From Erinaceus europaeus (lineage: Eukaryota > Chordata > Mammalia > Eulipotyphla > Erinaceidae): DNA of 64,000 bases. Below the pieces are notes generated by a model. That model was not told the DNA's origin. It saw nothing but the letters and a program-made list of their open reading frames with translations, and ran no database searches. Shown here piece after piece: positions 23,543 through 38,593 of the stretch. The first letter of the stretch is position 1, and the number at the start of each line of letters is the position of its first letter. The stretch is from positions 434,001 through 498,000 of the forward strand of contig NC_080181.1 in the NCBI RefSeq assembly GCF_950295315.1, in the 5' to 3' direction. The translations under genes and the position numbers were made by a program.

Positions 23543-24231
23543 ATTGGCGGGATTCCTTCAGAAGGCCCGCCCACAGGGCGCCAGCCAGGCTCTGATAGTC
23601 CAGAGGCCTAGGCCACGCCCAGAACCCCACCAGCAATCTCATTGGCCAGTGTGCTTGGACACGCCCAGGAGGGTCCGGGCCCCTAGTCAGTGATTGGCCA
23701 GCGGCCTTGAGCACCGCCCACACGGCCCTGCAGCACGCTGATTGGGCAGCCTCCGGAAGGCCCGCCCACCAGCCACTTCCGCTCGACTCTGATTGGCCTG
23801 GTGTCCCAGGGACACGCCCCCAGCCAGCCTTCTCTTGGCTCCCATTGGCGGGCTGCTGTCTGAGGGGCGCCCTCTGATAGGCCAGTTCCTAAGGCACGCC
23901 CAGGAAGGTCACCGCCCTTGCCCCATGATTGGCCAGCCTCCTGGGCTCTGCCCACGAGGCCCGCCCCAGGCGCTCATTGGACAGCCTCCCGAGGGCCCGC
24001 CCCCAGGCACTTCCGCTGGACCCTGATTGGCTGACCTCCAGGGGTACGCCCACCCAGAGCCAGCACCCAGGCTCTCATTGGTGGGCTGCTCTCTGAGGCC
24101 CGCCCACGCAACTCCTCCTATGTTCTCATTGGCCAGCTCTTGCTTCACGCCCCTGAGGGTGACGTTCCTCCTCTCTGATTGGCCAGCTGTCTCTATGAAT
24201 ACCCACTGGGCCCTCCCCTCAGGCTCATTGG
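23543..24231 (-). promoter_or_regulatory. Phased CCAAT/GC-box array, unit C
   Basis: ATTGG first at 23543 and last at 24227, same slots as unit B, with the CArG box at 23517-23526. Confidence 0.8.
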
Positions 24232-24454
24232 GCACGGGCTCTGAGGCCCGCCCCCGGGGACTTTCTGCCATCCTCTGAAGGCCCTGTTTCTGCAAACACG
24301 ACCCCCACAGCTCCTGTCTGGGCCCGTCCTTAGGACACTGCCTGCCTGCGCTAGGCTGGCCATGCTCTTGGGGCACACCCAGAAACACTGTCGCCACTCT
24401 CCTAGCCCAGTGCCTCAGGGCACTTGCCCCATGGAGCCTTAGTCCCGCCCTGGT

Positions 24455-24716
24455 GCTGCCCTCTTGTGGACACCCAGCAGAATGCAGCTGAGCACAGGGA
24501 TTCACAAGCTCCCAGTAGAGTCATCCCAGGCAAAGAGAGAAACCCCTTCCACTTGCAAAGCCAAATGGGGCATCCCCCCACCCCACAGGAAAGAACAGAT
24601 GTCTAGGGCACTCTACGTCAATTTCAACCCTGCTGTCCACGGGCCACAATTCCTAGAGTTCTCCTCATTCCACAGAATCACTACACTCAACTATGGTCTT
24701 TGCCGCCACCTTGTGG
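24455..24716 (-). promoter_or_regulatory. Pair of CTCF-like motifs, unit C
   Basis: Motif 1 at 24455-24469 and motif 2 at 24702-24716, unchanged from unit A. Confidence 0.6.
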
Positions 24717-24994
24717 ACATACAGCAGAATGCAGCTGAGCTCCCCATGCCACTCCTCTTTGAGTCTACCCAGAAAATTACACACAGCATGGGAATAGCAA
24801 AGGAAAGAACCCATCTGAGGACCACCTGGGAGAATGCACAACAGAGTCCACAATCCAATGTGCCAATTCATACTTGAAAAACCACTTGTGCAGTGGAAAC
24901 TTCCTTTGTCATAACACAACCCAGTTCCTAAGTCCCTGTGTCAGGAATAAAGAAACAACAGCGGTAATCTTAACTGAAACACACTTATGCACAC

Positions 24995-25032
<38 letters not shown>

Positions 25033-25646
25033 ACCTTCCCACAGAGACGTACACACTTGTCCCGAAAATAACTTGGATTGGAGTTGCTGTTTTGCACCCT
25101 AGCAAAAGGTCAAAGTTTCATGGGTGGAAGGGAGAAGTGTTAAGTTTCTGGCATATGAAGGTGAGAAATGCCTAGAGCAGATCGATAGTTACATGGACAA
25201 CGAAGGGAGCATGGGTTGGAGGAACAGCTGGTGGAGCTGCCAGGGAACTATGTGGAATCCCAGGACCCTGTTTTGAGCCCCTGGTCACACTTACCCAGCT
25301 AGGGAAAAGCTGGGCTAGTGACAAATCAGAGCTGCAGATGTCTCTCTGTCTCTCTTCCTGCTTGGGCCCTGCTCTATCAATTTATGACTGTTTGCTTCTC
25401 CTCAATAAGAAAGTTACAAAGGATGTACAGAAATACAGGGGTAGTGGGAAAAATTACCCCCCCGTGCCCACTATTATATGGAACTGTTGACTGTAAACCA
25501 TTCATCCCCCAAGAAAGAACAGAATAAATATTTGTGAGGTTAAAAACATTGTAGGTTAAATAGTGAACATTCTCTAGAGCCATGCAATACTAATCCATTG
25601 TGCATTGGATGTCACTGTCAAAAACAGTGCAGTAGCAGTTGTAGTA

Positions 25647-26193
25647 GTGTGTAGTATCTGCAAAAGGAAATGTATTGTGTGTCAAAAGTTCCCTTCAATT
25701 ATAAGAGAAAATCTATCAGGCAGAAGAAATGACCCCTCATGTGATATCGGACGAAATAAATAAATAAATACATATGCAAATAAATGGGAATGATCTAAGA
25801 GGATTTGAAAAAAATAAAAAATCAAAACAAACACCACAGGAAGACCTGATGACAGCAGAAATATAGAAAACGTCTGCTGAGAAATAGAGGGCTGCTTCAA
25901 AAATTCCCTGAGACACAGGGTCCAGGCAAATTACGAATTCTGAGAATGAAAAGAAACGCATATGATTTGAAGCTTACACTAGAAAATGGAGGCAAGTTCT
26001 GTGCTATGATAATTACAATAAGGATACTGATAGAAAGGCTATTGGAAATGCTCCTGGAAAGTTTATAATTTATAATTGTAGTGAATCCTGCTCCAACTAT
26101 GTGACCAATTATTTATGAATAAGGAGGCTATTATAAATGCGGTAATTCTGCATTCAGATCAAATAAAAAGGTCAACAATTCTAAAAATGTCTG

Positions 26194-26227
<34 letters not shown>

Positions 26228-26762
26228 ATGTACATATATGTATGTGTATCTTTATTATCAACTATGAGGGATACTGGCATGGCTATGAGGAGACAGAGTA
26301 TGGCTTGTGCCAGAGAGACTTACAAAGCTGAGGCTCCAGAAACCTAGGTGAAATCGCCAACAAAACAATCCAGAGCTCAGCCGGGCCCTGGTGACTCGCT
26401 TTGTATATCTGGGCCTGTCAGTCAAATAATATAAGAGTTAAATATTAATGAGTGCAGACAGAGTGAGTGAGAGCCTGTGAGAGTCAGAGACAGAGAAGGC
26501 AAGAAGAGAAATAGAAGAGTTGGAAAGAGACCAGAAGTCCAAAAGCTCCCACTCTGTGTTCATACATGACAGGTTCAAACCTGGGTTGTCGAGATTGTAG
26601 GGCAGCAGCCTCCTGTCCACAGACCCCAGACAACCCCAGCCTTCACCATATGTGTGTAGTATTTACGACAGGATATGTATTGTGAGTGTAAACTTCCCTT
26701 CCATTATAAGAGAAAAATCTATCAAGCAGAAGAATGGACCCCTCATGTAATATAGAACCAAA

Positions 26763-26793
<31 letters not shown>

Positions 26794-28650
26794 ATATGCA
26801 AGTAAATGGGGGTTATCTAGGAGGATTTGAAACAAATGAAAAATAAAAACAAAAAGCACAAGAAGACCTGATGACAGCAGAAACATAGAAACCATCTGCT
26901 GTGAATCAAGGGCTGCTTCAAAAGTTCCGAGACCCTTCAGAGTCCAGGGAAATTAAGATTTCGGGAGAATGAAAAGAAACTCATATGTATTGAAGCTTAC
27001 ACTAGAGAAAGGAGGCAAGTTCTGTACTATGATAATTAAAATAAGGATGCTGATAGAAATGCTATTAGAAATGCTACTGGAAGGTTCTATTATTTATAAT
27101 TGTATTGAATCCTGCTCCAACTATGTGGGCAATTAGTAGGGAAAAAGGAACCTGTTGTAAATGTGTGAATTCTGATTAAGATCAATTACATAGGTTGACA
27201 ATTCTAAAAATGACAGAGATATATATGTATATTTATATATGTATATGGATGTATATCTTTATTATAAAGTCTGAGAGATACTGCCATGGATATGAGGAGA
27301 CAGAATATGGCTTAAGTCAGAGAGACTTACCAATCAGAGGCTCCAGTAGCCTAGGTGAAATCACAAACAAAACCAGCCAGAGCTCAGCAGTGCTCTGGCC
27401 ACTCTCTTTGTATATCTGGGCCTCTCAATAAAATAAGGATATAAGTAAAATATTCCTGAGTTCAGACAGAGTGAGAGAGAGCCTGTGAGAGTCAGAGACA
27501 GAGATGGCGAGAAGAGAAATAGAAGAGTTGGAAATAGAACAGAAGTCAAAAAACCCCTAGGCTGTGTTCATTCATGACAGGTTCAAACCTGTGTTGTAGA
27601 GATTGTCACGCAGCAGCTCTAATGCCCACAGACCCCAGACAACCCAAGCCTTCACCATATGTGTGTAGTATTTGCCCCAGGAAATGTATTGTGCATCAAA
27701 AGTTCCCTTCAGTTATAAGAGAAAATCTCTCAAGCAGAAGAAATGATGCCACATGTGATACCTGACTAAATAAATAAATATGCAAATAAATGGGGATGAT
27801 CTCGGAGGACTTGAAACAATAAAAATAAATAAAGACAAAAACAACAAGAAGACCTGATGACAGCAGAAACATAGAAACCATCTGCTGAGAAACAGAGGGC
27901 TGCTTCAAAAATTCCCTAACACTTCAGGGTCCAGGGACATTAAGATTTCCGGAGAAAGAAAACAAACACATACGTATTGAAGCTTACACTAGAAAAAGGA
28001 GGGAAGATCTGGGCCATGATAATTACAATAAGGATGCTAATAGAAACACGATTAGAAATGCTACTGGAAGGTTCTATTATTTATAATTGTATTGAATCCT
28101 GCTCCAACTATATGGCCAATTATTTCAGAAAAACTAGGCTGTTATAAATGTGGTAATTCTGAAAGAAGGTCAAATACATAGGTCGAACATTCTAAAAATG
28201 ACAGATATATATATCTATATGTATATATATACATGTATGTATATCTTTATTATAAACTCTGAGTGATACTGGCATGGAAATGAGGAGACAGAATATGGCT
28301 TGTGTCAGAAAGACTTACAAACTGAGGCTCCAGTAGCCTAGGTGAAATCGCCAACACAACAAGCCAGAGCTCAGCAGTGCTCTGGTAACTCTCTTTGTCT
28401 ATCTGGGCCTGTCAGTAAAATAAGAATCTAAGTAAAATATTAATGAGTGAAGACAGAGTGTGTGAGAGCATGTGAGAGTTAGAGATAGAGAAGGCGAGAA
28501 GAGAAATAGATGAGTTGGAAAGAGACCAGAATTCAAAAACCTCCTACACTGTGTTCATTGATGACAGGTTCAAACCTGGCTTGTAGAGATTGTAAGGCAG
28601 CAGCTCTCATGCCCACAGACCCCAGACAGCCCCAGCCTTCACCATAGGCT
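25647..28650 (+). repeat. Three tandem 1-kb sub-repeats, unit C
   Basis: Sub-repeats start at about 25647, 26651 and 27660. The first has a longer (TA)n run than its counterparts in B and D. Confidence 0.85.
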
Positions 28651-28671
28651 CTACTACCAACCTGACAGTAA

Positions 28672-28711
<40 letters not shown>

Positions 28712-30711
28712 TGTCTGTTTGTGTGTGTCTGTGTGTGCTCAGAGATCACCTGTAGTAGTCTCAGAGCATGGGTGGCAAGGGAGCCAGCCTCTCCTGCAAC
28801 TTATGTACAGAGAACCTATCTGGTCAGGGCAAGCCAGCTAGCCCAGATTGTGGCTAAGCAAGAATGCATATGCAAAGGGACTCTCATGTCTCACTCTCCT
28901 GAGTTCCGAATCAATGCCATGCCTCACTATGATCCAAACACTGCCAATGGGGGAAGCTGGGGCACCCCTCAGAATTCAGGGGCTTGAGCCTGTCCAGTCA
29001 CGTTTGGCTGCCTACTCAGCCTCCAGGCTCTCAGTCCACTGCTCAGGGCAGCAGATTACAAGCCCAGAAAGTACCCAGAAAGGGCTGTGTTTCCACATAG
29101 ATGGGAAGTGTGTTGAACCAAACAATAGTGGATGAACCCGGCCCCTTACACCTACCCTTTGGGTCCGGCTAAGGCAATTGCTCCTGTGGCCTCACATCCC
29201 TGATCATGGTGTCCTGGTGTCCACACATCACACTCAGAGAGATTCCTAGAAGTAGGCTTGCATGAGTGTCCCATACAATGTCGCTCTGCTTGCAGGAAGC
29301 ACAAACTCCCCGGGCCCTTGCTATGGACAGACAAAAAAAGATGGATGCCTCCATTGGCCAAATTAGGGGCTTCCAGTCAAGATCACAGCCCCGCCCCTCA
29401 CCTGAGGGCCTGGCTGCTGCTAATCAAGGCAATTGGAAACACCTTTTACACTTGGGCCCTGAGGACATACTCAGGAATCCCTCCAGGAGCTAGCAGGCTG
29501 GAAGACCTGCTGACCCCTGGATAGCTGTGCTCCTAGTTGGGCGGCCCTTCTGGCCAGTGGTGAAAATATTCCCTAGATACAAGAAAGAACTTCAGGTTTC
29601 AAAGGGATTTGAAACACCATGAGGCACTTGGAAAAGACATTTCACAGCCATCAAAACACCCTCTTTCTGAACACTGGAAGCTTCCGTTTTGCATGGGAAA
29701 TCTGGACACTGGTGTGGCCATCAGTACCACAGATCCTTTCCATTTGGCTTAATAGAGGGAAAGCACAGTGTGTGTGCCAGGGGGATCGAGTTTCACTTCC
29801 CTTGACCGGGGCTCTCATGGAATAAGGACAAGGATGCTGTGCAGGAAGGTGAGGAGGGCTGCATTGAGGCTGAGTGTCAGCCTCAGGGCCCTGGAGAATG
29901 GCAGTCAAGCACAGAGGGCCTGGACAGCTGCAGCTGGAGATGGACATATGCCTGGAACCTGCAGCAGCAACGCTGTCTCCGCAGTTCCCCTCTGTACTAC
30001 ACCATGTGCAGGAGACTAAATAATCCAAAGGGCAAAGAAAGGAAAATTTCAACACCAGGAAGGCTGAGTTCACGATGCATGCACTGACTTCCAGTAAGGG
30101 CCCAGTGAAGAAGGCACGTAGAGACAGTCAGAGAGACAGAATGACAGAGACAGACATGGACTGAAATTCTGGCCCTGTGTTGATCAGTGCCAGAGCACTG
30201 AAGACAAACCCTCCATGCCCATGCATACTTCTTACAAGTGGCATTGCTATTTTATGTTTGTGAGGAAAGGTAACACTTAGAACATCTAGGTCTTAGCCAC
30301 TCTGAGAAGCAACCCTTGGCCGGCAGCCCACTCTCCCAAACTGCCCTCGCCTCTCCAAATTCGAAGTAGTCATAGTGATGCTCCAGCCAAGATGCAGGCT
30401 GGCGTATTGCATCTCCCTGGTCCAGCCTCAGCCTGTCCTGTGTGCAGGGAACTGCACTATGTCTATTTCTTCTTTGATTTACAGTTTTGGGATAAGACTC
30501 GGTGGACAAAAAGAGCAAGAGGGAAGTAGATGATTTGGCAGTGGTAGTTTGTGCTGAGAGAGATTTGTAGAGTGATATACGATATGGCTCTGTGAGATGT
30601 CTCTCATGACTGTGGCTCAGAAGGGCCAGGTGTATCCACATTGCTACCCTAATCCAGAGCTGTGCAGGTCTCTAGCTAAAAAATATTTTCAGACCTCTAC
30701 ATGTTACATAC

Positions 30712-30762
<51 letters not shown>

Positions 30763-31208
30763 CACTGATGTAGTCATTTTCTACAATGGATTCGATGTGA
30801 CATTCACACAATTGATTGCTAAAACCTGGAGAGAAACTTTGCATCAGGAAAAGAATTGTCCAAAGGAATAAAATCTCCAAATCATTAGCTATATGCAGCT
30901 CCAACGGGACCGAGCGAAAAAGGCTCGACAAGGAACTCATACAGGAGACTCTCCACATGGACAGGCACCACAGGTTTCCTAGTCTGGCAACACAAACAGG
31001 GCAGCTGCTAGTTCCCAGTGCAAGCCTCAGGGCAAAAACCTCTCCCTCTTCAGTGTCTTTACATCTGAAAAGAAGAAAAGTGACCAAGGGCCTAGGAGAG
31101 CTGCCCTGGTGTCAATATTGAGCTGTAAATCAGAATGTGCCAAGTGTTTTGCACAAAATCACCTGTGCCACAGTGATTCTGTTGTTCTCTCTCTCTCTCC
31201 CTCCCTCA

Positions 31209-31244
<36 letters not shown>

Positions 31245-31380
31245 TCCACAGAGGCACAGGCACAAACGGAGTTATACACATGCGCACTGGACAGCTTCTG
31301 CAAGGCAGGGCCCTGGGCTGAACCCTGCTTCGCATTTCCTGGAAGCACGCCCAGCCTTTTAAGGCCAGCTCTGAGCTCCC

Positions 31381-32069
31381 ATTGGCGGGATTCCTTCAGA
31401 AGGCCCGCCCACAGGGCGCCAGCCAGGCTCTGATAGTCCAGAGGCCTAGGCCACGCCCAGAACCCCACCAGCAATCTCATTGGCCAGTGTGCTTGGACAC
31501 GCCCAGGAGGGTCCGGGCCCCTAGTCAGTGATTGGCCAGCGGCCTTGAGCACCGCCCACACGGCCCTGCAGCACGCTGATTGGGCAGCCTCCGGAAGGCC
31601 CGCCCACCAGCCACTTCCGCTCGACTCTGATTGGCCTGGTGTCCCAGGGACACGCCCCCAGCCAGCCTTCTCTTGGCTCCCATTGGCGGGCTGCTGTCTG
31701 AGGGGCGCCCTCTGATAGGCCAGTTCCTAAGGCACGCCCAGGAAGGTCACCGCCCTTGCCCCATGATTGGCCAGCCTCCTGGGCTCTGCCCACGAGGCCC
31801 GCCCCAGGCGCTCATTGGACAGCCTCCCGAGGGCCCGCCCCCAGGCACTTCCGCTGGACCCTGATTGGCTGACCTCCAGGGGTACGCCCACCCAGAGCCA
31901 GCACCCAGGCTCTCATTGGTGGGCTGCTCTCTGAGGCCCGCCCACGCAACTCCTCCTATGTTCTCATTGGCCAGCTCTTGCTTCACGCCCCTGAGGGTGA
32001 CGTTCCTCCTCTCTGATTGGCCAGCTGTCTCTATGAATACCCACTGGGCCCTCCCCTCAGGCTCATTGG
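31381..32069 (-). promoter_or_regulatory. Phased CCAAT/GC-box array, unit D
   Basis: ATTGG first at 31381 and last at 32065, same slots as unit B, with the CArG box at 31355-31364. Confidence 0.8.
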
Positions 32070-32292
32070 GCACGGGCTCTGAGGCCCGCCCCCGGGGACT
32101 TTCTGCCATCCTCTGAAGGCCCTGTTTCTGCAAACACGACCCCCACAGCTCCTGTCTGGGCCCGTCCTTAGGACACTGCCTGCCTGCGCTAGGCTGGCCA
32201 TGCTCTTGGGGCACACCCAGAAACACTGTCGCCACTCTCCTAGCCCAGTGCCTCAGGGCACTTGCCCCATGGAGCCTTAGTCCCGCCCTGGT

Positions 32293-32554
32293 GCTGCCCT
32301 CTTGTGGACACCCAGCAGAATGCAGCTGAGCACAGGGATTCACAAGCTCCCAGTAGAGTCATCCCAGGCAAAGAGAGAAACCCCTTCCACTTGCAAAGCC
32401 AAATGGGGCATCCCCCCACCCCACAGGAAAGAACAGATGTCTAGGGCACTCTACGTCAATTTCAACCCTGCTGTCCACGGGCCACAATTCCTAGAGTTCT
32501 CCTCATTCCACAGAATCACTACACTCAACTATGGTCTTTGCCGCCACCTTGTGG
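32293..32554 (-). promoter_or_regulatory. Pair of CTCF-like motifs, unit D
   Basis: Motif 1 at 32293-32307 and motif 2 at 32540-32554, unchanged from unit A. Confidence 0.6.
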
Positions 32555-32832
32555 ACATACAGCAGAATGCAGCTGAGCTCTCCATGCCACTCCTCTTTGA
32601 GTCTACCCAGAAAATTACACACAGCATGGGAATAGCAAAGGAAAGAACCCATCTGAGGACCACCTGGGAGAATGCACAACAGAGTCCACAATCCAATGTG
32701 CCAATTCATACTTGAAAAACCACTTGTGCAGTGGAAACTTCCTTTGTCATAACACAACCCAGTTCCTAAGTCCCTGTGTCAGGAATAAAGAAACAACAGC
32801 GGTAATCTTAACTGAAACACACTTATGCACAC

Positions 32833-32870
<38 letters not shown>

Positions 32871-33483
32871 ACCTTCCCACAGAGACGTACACACTTGTCC
32901 CGAAAATAACTTGGATTGGAGTTGCTGTTTTGCACCCTAGCAAAAGGTCAAAGTTTCATGGGTGGAAGGGAGAAGTGTTAAGTTTCTGGCATATGAAGGT
33001 GAGAAATGCCTAGAGCAGATCGATAGTTACATGGACAACGAAGGGAGCATGGGTTGGAGGAACAGCTGGTGGAGCTGCCAGGGAACTATGTGGAATCCCA
33101 GGACCCTGTTTTGAGCCCCTGGTCACACTTACCCAGCTAGGGAAAAGCTGGGCTAGTGACAAATCAGAGCTGCAGATGTCTCTCTGTCTCTCTTCCTGCT
33201 TGGGCCCTGCTCTATCAATTTATGACTGTTTGCTTCTCCTCAATAAGAAAGTTACAAAGGATGTACAGAAATACAGGGGTAGTGGGAAAAATTACCCCCC
33301 CGTGCCCACTATTATATGGAACTGTTGACTGTAAACCATTCATCCCCCAAGAAAGAACAGAATAAATATTTGTGAGGTTAAAAACATTGTAGGTTAAATA
33401 GTGAACATTCTCTAGAGCCATGCAATACTAATCCATTGTGCATTGGATGTCACTGTCAAAAACAGTGCAGTAGCAGTTGTAGT

Positions 33484-36470
33484 AGTGTGTAGTATCTGCA
33501 AAAGGAAATGTATTGTGTGTCAAAAGTTCCCTTCAATTATAAGAGAAAATCTATCAGGCAGAAGAAATGACCCCTCATGTGATATCGGACGAAATAAATA
33601 AATAAATACATATGCAAATAAATGGGAATGATCTAAGAGGATTTGAAAAAAATAAAAAATCAAAACAAACACCACAGGAAGACCTGATGACAGCAGAAAT
33701 ATAGAAAACGTCTGCTGAGAAATAGAGGGCTGCTTCAAAAATTCCCTGACACACAGGGTCCAGGCAAATTACGAATTCTGAGAATGAAAAGAAACGCATA
33801 CGATTTGAAGCTTACACTAGAAAATGGAGGCAAGTTCTGTGCTATGATAATTACAATAAGGATACTGATAGAAAGGCTATTGGAAATGCTCCTGGAAAGT
33901 TTATAATTTATAATTGTAGTGAATCCTGCTCCAACTATGTGACCAATTATTTATGAATAAGGAGGCTATTATAAATGCGGTAATTCTGCATTCAGATCAA
34001 ATAAAAAGGTCAACAATTCTAAAAATGTCTGATATATATATATGTATGTATATGTACATATATGTATGTGTATCTTTATTATCAACTATGAGGGATACTG
34101 GCATGGCTATGAGGAGACAGAGTATGGCTTGTGCCAGAGAGACTTACAAAGCTGAGGCTCCAGAAACCTAGGTGAAATCGCCAACAAAACAATCCAGAGC
34201 TCAGCCGGGGCCTGGTGACTCGCTTTGTATATCTGGGCCTGTCAGTCAAATAATATAAAAGTAAAATATTAATGAGTGCAGACAGAGTGAGTGAGAGCCT
34301 GTGAGAGTCAGTGACAGAGAAGGCAAGAAGAGAAATAGAAGAGTTGGAAAGAGACCAGAAGTCCAAAAGCTCCCACTCTGTGTTCATACATGACAGGTTC
34401 AAACCTGGGTTGTCGAGATTGTAAGGCATCAGTCTCCTGTCCACAGACCCCAGACAACCCCAGCCTTCACCATATGTGTGTAGTATTTACGACAGGATAT
34501 GTATTGTGAGTGTAAACTTCCCTTCAATTATAAGAGAAAAATCTATCAAGCAGAAGAATGGACCCCTCATGTAATATAGAACCAAATAAATAAATAAATA
34601 AATAAATAAATAAATATGCAAGTAAATGGGGGTTATCTAGGAGGATTTGAAACAAATGAAAAATAAAAACAAAAAGCACAAGAAGACCTGATGACAGCAG
34701 AAACATAGAAACCATCTGCTGTGAATCAAGGGCTGCTTCAAAAGTTCCGAGACCCTTCAGAGTCCAGGGAAATTAAGATTTCGGGAGAATGAAAAGAAAC
34801 TCATATGTATTGAAGCTTACACTAGAGAAAGGAGGCAAGTTCTGTACTATGATAATTAAAATAAGGATGCTGATAGAAATGCTATTAGAAATGCTACTGG
34901 AAGGTTCTATTATTTATAATTGTATTGAATCCTGCTCCAACTATGTGGCCAATTAGTAGGGAAAAAGGAACCTGTTGTAAATGTGTGAATTTTGATTAAG
35001 ATCAATTACATAGGTTGACAATTCTAAAAATGACAGAGATATATATGTATATTTATATATGTATATGGATGTATATCTTTATTATAAAGTCTGAGAGATA
35101 CTGCCATGGATATGAGGAGACAGAATATGGCTTAAGTCAGAGAGACTTACCAATCAGAGGCTCCAGTAGCCTAGGTGAAATCACAAAAAAAAACCATCCA
35201 GAGCTCAGCAGTGCTCTGGCCACTCTCTTTGTATATCTAGGCCTGTCAATAAAATAAGGATATAAGTAAAATATTCCTGAGTTCAGACAGAGTGAGAGAG
35301 AGCCTGTGAGAGTCAGAGACAGAGATGGCAAGAAGAGAAATAGAAGAGTTGGAAATAGACCAGAAGTCAAAAACCCCCTAGGCTGTGTTCATTCATGACA
35401 GGTTCAAACCTGGGTTGTAGAGATTGTCACGCAGCAGCTCTAATGCCCACAGACCCCAGACAACCCAAGCCTTCACCATATGTGTGTAGTATTTGCCCCA
35501 GGAAATGTATTGTGCATCCAAAGTTCCCTTCAGTTATAAGAGAAAATCTCTCAAGCAGAAGAAATGATGCCACATGTGATACCTGACTAAATAAATAAAT
35601 ATGCAAATAAATGGGGATGATCTAGGAGGACTTGGTACAATAAAAATAAATAAAGACAAAAACCACAAGAAGACCTGATGACAGCAGAAACATAGAAACC
35701 ATCTGCTGAGAAACAGAGGGCTGCTTCAAAAATTCCCTAACACTTCAGGGTCCAGGGACATTAAGATTTCCGGAGAAAGAAAACAAACACATACGTATTG
35801 AAGCTTACACTAGAAAAAGGAGGGAAGATCTGGGCCATGATAATTACAATAAGGATGCTAATAGAAACACGATTAGAAATGCTACTGGAAGGTTCTATTA
35901 TTTATAATTGTATTGAATCCTGCTCCAACTATATGGCCAATTATTTCAGAAAAACTAGGCTGTTATAAATGTGGTAATTCTGAAAGAAGGTCAAATACAT
36001 AGGTCGAACATTCTAAAAATGACAGATATATATATCTATATGTATATATATACATGTATGTATATCTTTATTATAAACTCTGAGTGATACTGGCATGGAA
36101 ATGAGGAGACAGAATATGGCTTGTGTCAGAAAGACTTACAAACTGAGGCTCCAGTAGCCTAGGTGAAATCGCCAACACAACAAGCCAGAGCTCAGCAGTG
36201 CTCTGGTAACTCTCTTTGTCTATCTGGGCCTGTCAGTAAAATAAGAATCTAAGTAAAATATTAATGAGTGAAGACAGAGTGTGTGAGAGCATGTGAGAGT
36301 TAGAGATAGAGAAGGCAAGAAGAGAAATAGATGAGTTGGAAAGAGACCAGAATTCAAAAACCTCCTACACTGTGTTCATTGATGACAGGTTCAAACCTGG
36401 CTTGTAGAGATTGTAAGGCAGCAGCTCTCATGCCCACAGACCCCAGACAGCCCCAGCCTTCACCATAGGC
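33484..36470 (+). repeat. Three tandem 1-kb sub-repeats, unit D
   Basis: Sub-repeats start at about 33484, 34475 and 35481. The TA run of the first is the shortest in the array. Confidence 0.85.
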
Positions 36471-36492
36471 TCTACTACCAACCTGACAGTAA

Positions 36493-36525
<33 letters not shown>

Positions 36526-38519
36526 CTGTCTGTTTGTGTGTGTCTGTGTGTGCTCAGAGATCACCTGTAGTAGTCTCAGAGCATGGGTGGCAAGGGAGCC
36601 AGCCTCTCCTGCAACTTATGTACAGAGAACCTATCTGGTCAGGGCAAGCCAGCTAGCCCAGATTGTGGCTAAGCAAGAATGCATATGCAAAGGGACTCTC
36701 ATGTCTCACTCTCCTGAGTTCCGAATCAATGCCATGCCTCACTATGATCCAAACACTGCCAATGGGGGAAGCTGGGGCACCCCTCAGAATTCAGGGGCTT
36801 GAGCCTGTCCAGTCACGTTTGGCTGCCTACTCAGCCTCCAGGCTCTCAGTCCACTGCTCAGGGCAGCAGATTACAAGCCCAGAAAGTACCCAGAAAGGGC
36901 TGTGTTTCCACATAGATGGGAAGTGTGTTGAACCAAACAATAGTGGATGAACCCGGCCCCTTACACCTACCCTTTGGGTCCGGCTAAGGCAATTGCTCCT
37001 GTGGCCTCACATCCCTGATCATGGTGTCCTGGTGTCCACACATCACACTCAGAGAGATTCCTAGAAGTAGGCTTGCATGAGTGTCCCATACAATGTCGCT
37101 CTGCTTGCAGGAAGCACAAACTCCCCGGGCCCTTGCTATGGACAGACAAAAAAAGATGGATGCCTCCATTGGCCAAATTAGGGGCTTCCAGTCAAGATCA
37201 CAGCCCCGCCCCTCACCTGAGGGCCTGGCTGCTGCTAATCAAGGCAATTGGAAACACCTTTTACACTTGGGCCCTGAGGACATACTCAGGAATCCCTCCA
37301 GGAGCTAGCAGGCTGGAAGACCTCCTGACCCCTGGATAGCTGTGCTCCTAGTTGGGCGGCCCTTCTGGCCAGTGGTGAAAATATTCCCTAGATACAAGAA
37401 AGAACTTCAGGTTTCAAAGGGATTTGAAACACCATGAGGCACTTGGAAAAGACATTTCACAGCCATCAAAACACCCTCTTTCTGAACACTGGAAGCTTCC
37501 GTTTTGCATGGGAAATCTGGACACTGGTGTGGCCATCAGTACCACAGATCCTTTCCATTTGGCTTAATAGAGGGAAAGCACAGTGTGTGTGCCAGGGGGA
37601 TCGAGTTTCACTTCCCTTGACCGGGGCTCTCATGGAATAAGGACAAGGATGCTGTGCAGGAAGGTGAGGAGGGCTGCATTGAGGCTGAGTGTCAGCCTCA
37701 GGGCCCTGGAGAATGGCAGTCAAGCACAGAGGGCCTGGACAGCTGCAGCTGGAGATGGACATATGCCTGGAACCTGCAGCAGCAACGCTGTCTCCGCAGT
37801 TCCCCTCTGTACTACACCATGTGCAGGAGACTAAATAATCCAAAGGGCAAAGAAAGGAAAATTTCAACACCAGGAAGGCTGAGTTCACGATGCATGCACT
37901 GACTTCCAGTAAGGGCCCAGTGAAGAAGGCACGTAGAGACAGTCAGAGAGACAGAATGACAGAGACAGACATGGACTGAAATTCTGGCCCTGTGTTGATC
38001 AGTGCCAGAGCACTGAAGACAAACCCTCCATGCCCATGCATACTTCTTACAAGTGGCATTGCTATTTTATGTTTGTGAGGAAAGGTAACACTTAGAACAT
38101 CTAGGTCTTAGCCACTCTGAGAAGCAACCCTTGGCCGGCAGCCCACTCTCCCAAACTGCCCTCGCCTCTCCAAATTCGAAGTAGTCATAGTGATGCTCCA
38201 GCCAAGATGCAGGCTGGCGTATTGCATCTCCCTGGTCCAGCCTCAGCCTGTCCTGTGTGCAGGGAACTGCACTATGTCTATTTCTTCTTTGATTTACAGT
38301 TTTGGGATAAGACTCGGTGGACAAAAAGAGCAAGAGGGAAGTAGATGATTTGGCAGTGGTAGTTTGTGCTGAGAGAGATTTGTAGAGTGATATACGATAT
38401 GGCTCTGTGAGATGTCTCTCATGACTGTGGCTCAGAAGGGCCAGGTGTATCCACATTGCTACCCTAATCCAGAGCTGTGCAGGTCTCTAGCTAAAAAATA
38501 TTTTCAGACCTCTACATGT

Positions 38520-38593
<74 letters not shown>

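Larger units (their letters stand above)
21179..29016 (+). repeat. Macrosatellite unit C (7838 bp)
   Basis: Close sister of unit D: both have GACCTGCTGACCCC near the unit start (21667, 29505) where other units have CCTCCTGA. It is the first unit with the one-base-shorter GCATGGGAAATCTGG near 21855, which shifts the 160-codon minus-strand frame. Confidence 0.95.
29017..36831 (+). repeat. Macrosatellite unit D (7815 bp)
   Basis: Nearly identical to unit C by eye. Private changes include a G-to-C change in the exon-like block (GGCTCGACAAGG near 30930) and an A-rich run, CACAAAAAAAAACC, near 35182. Confidence 0.95.
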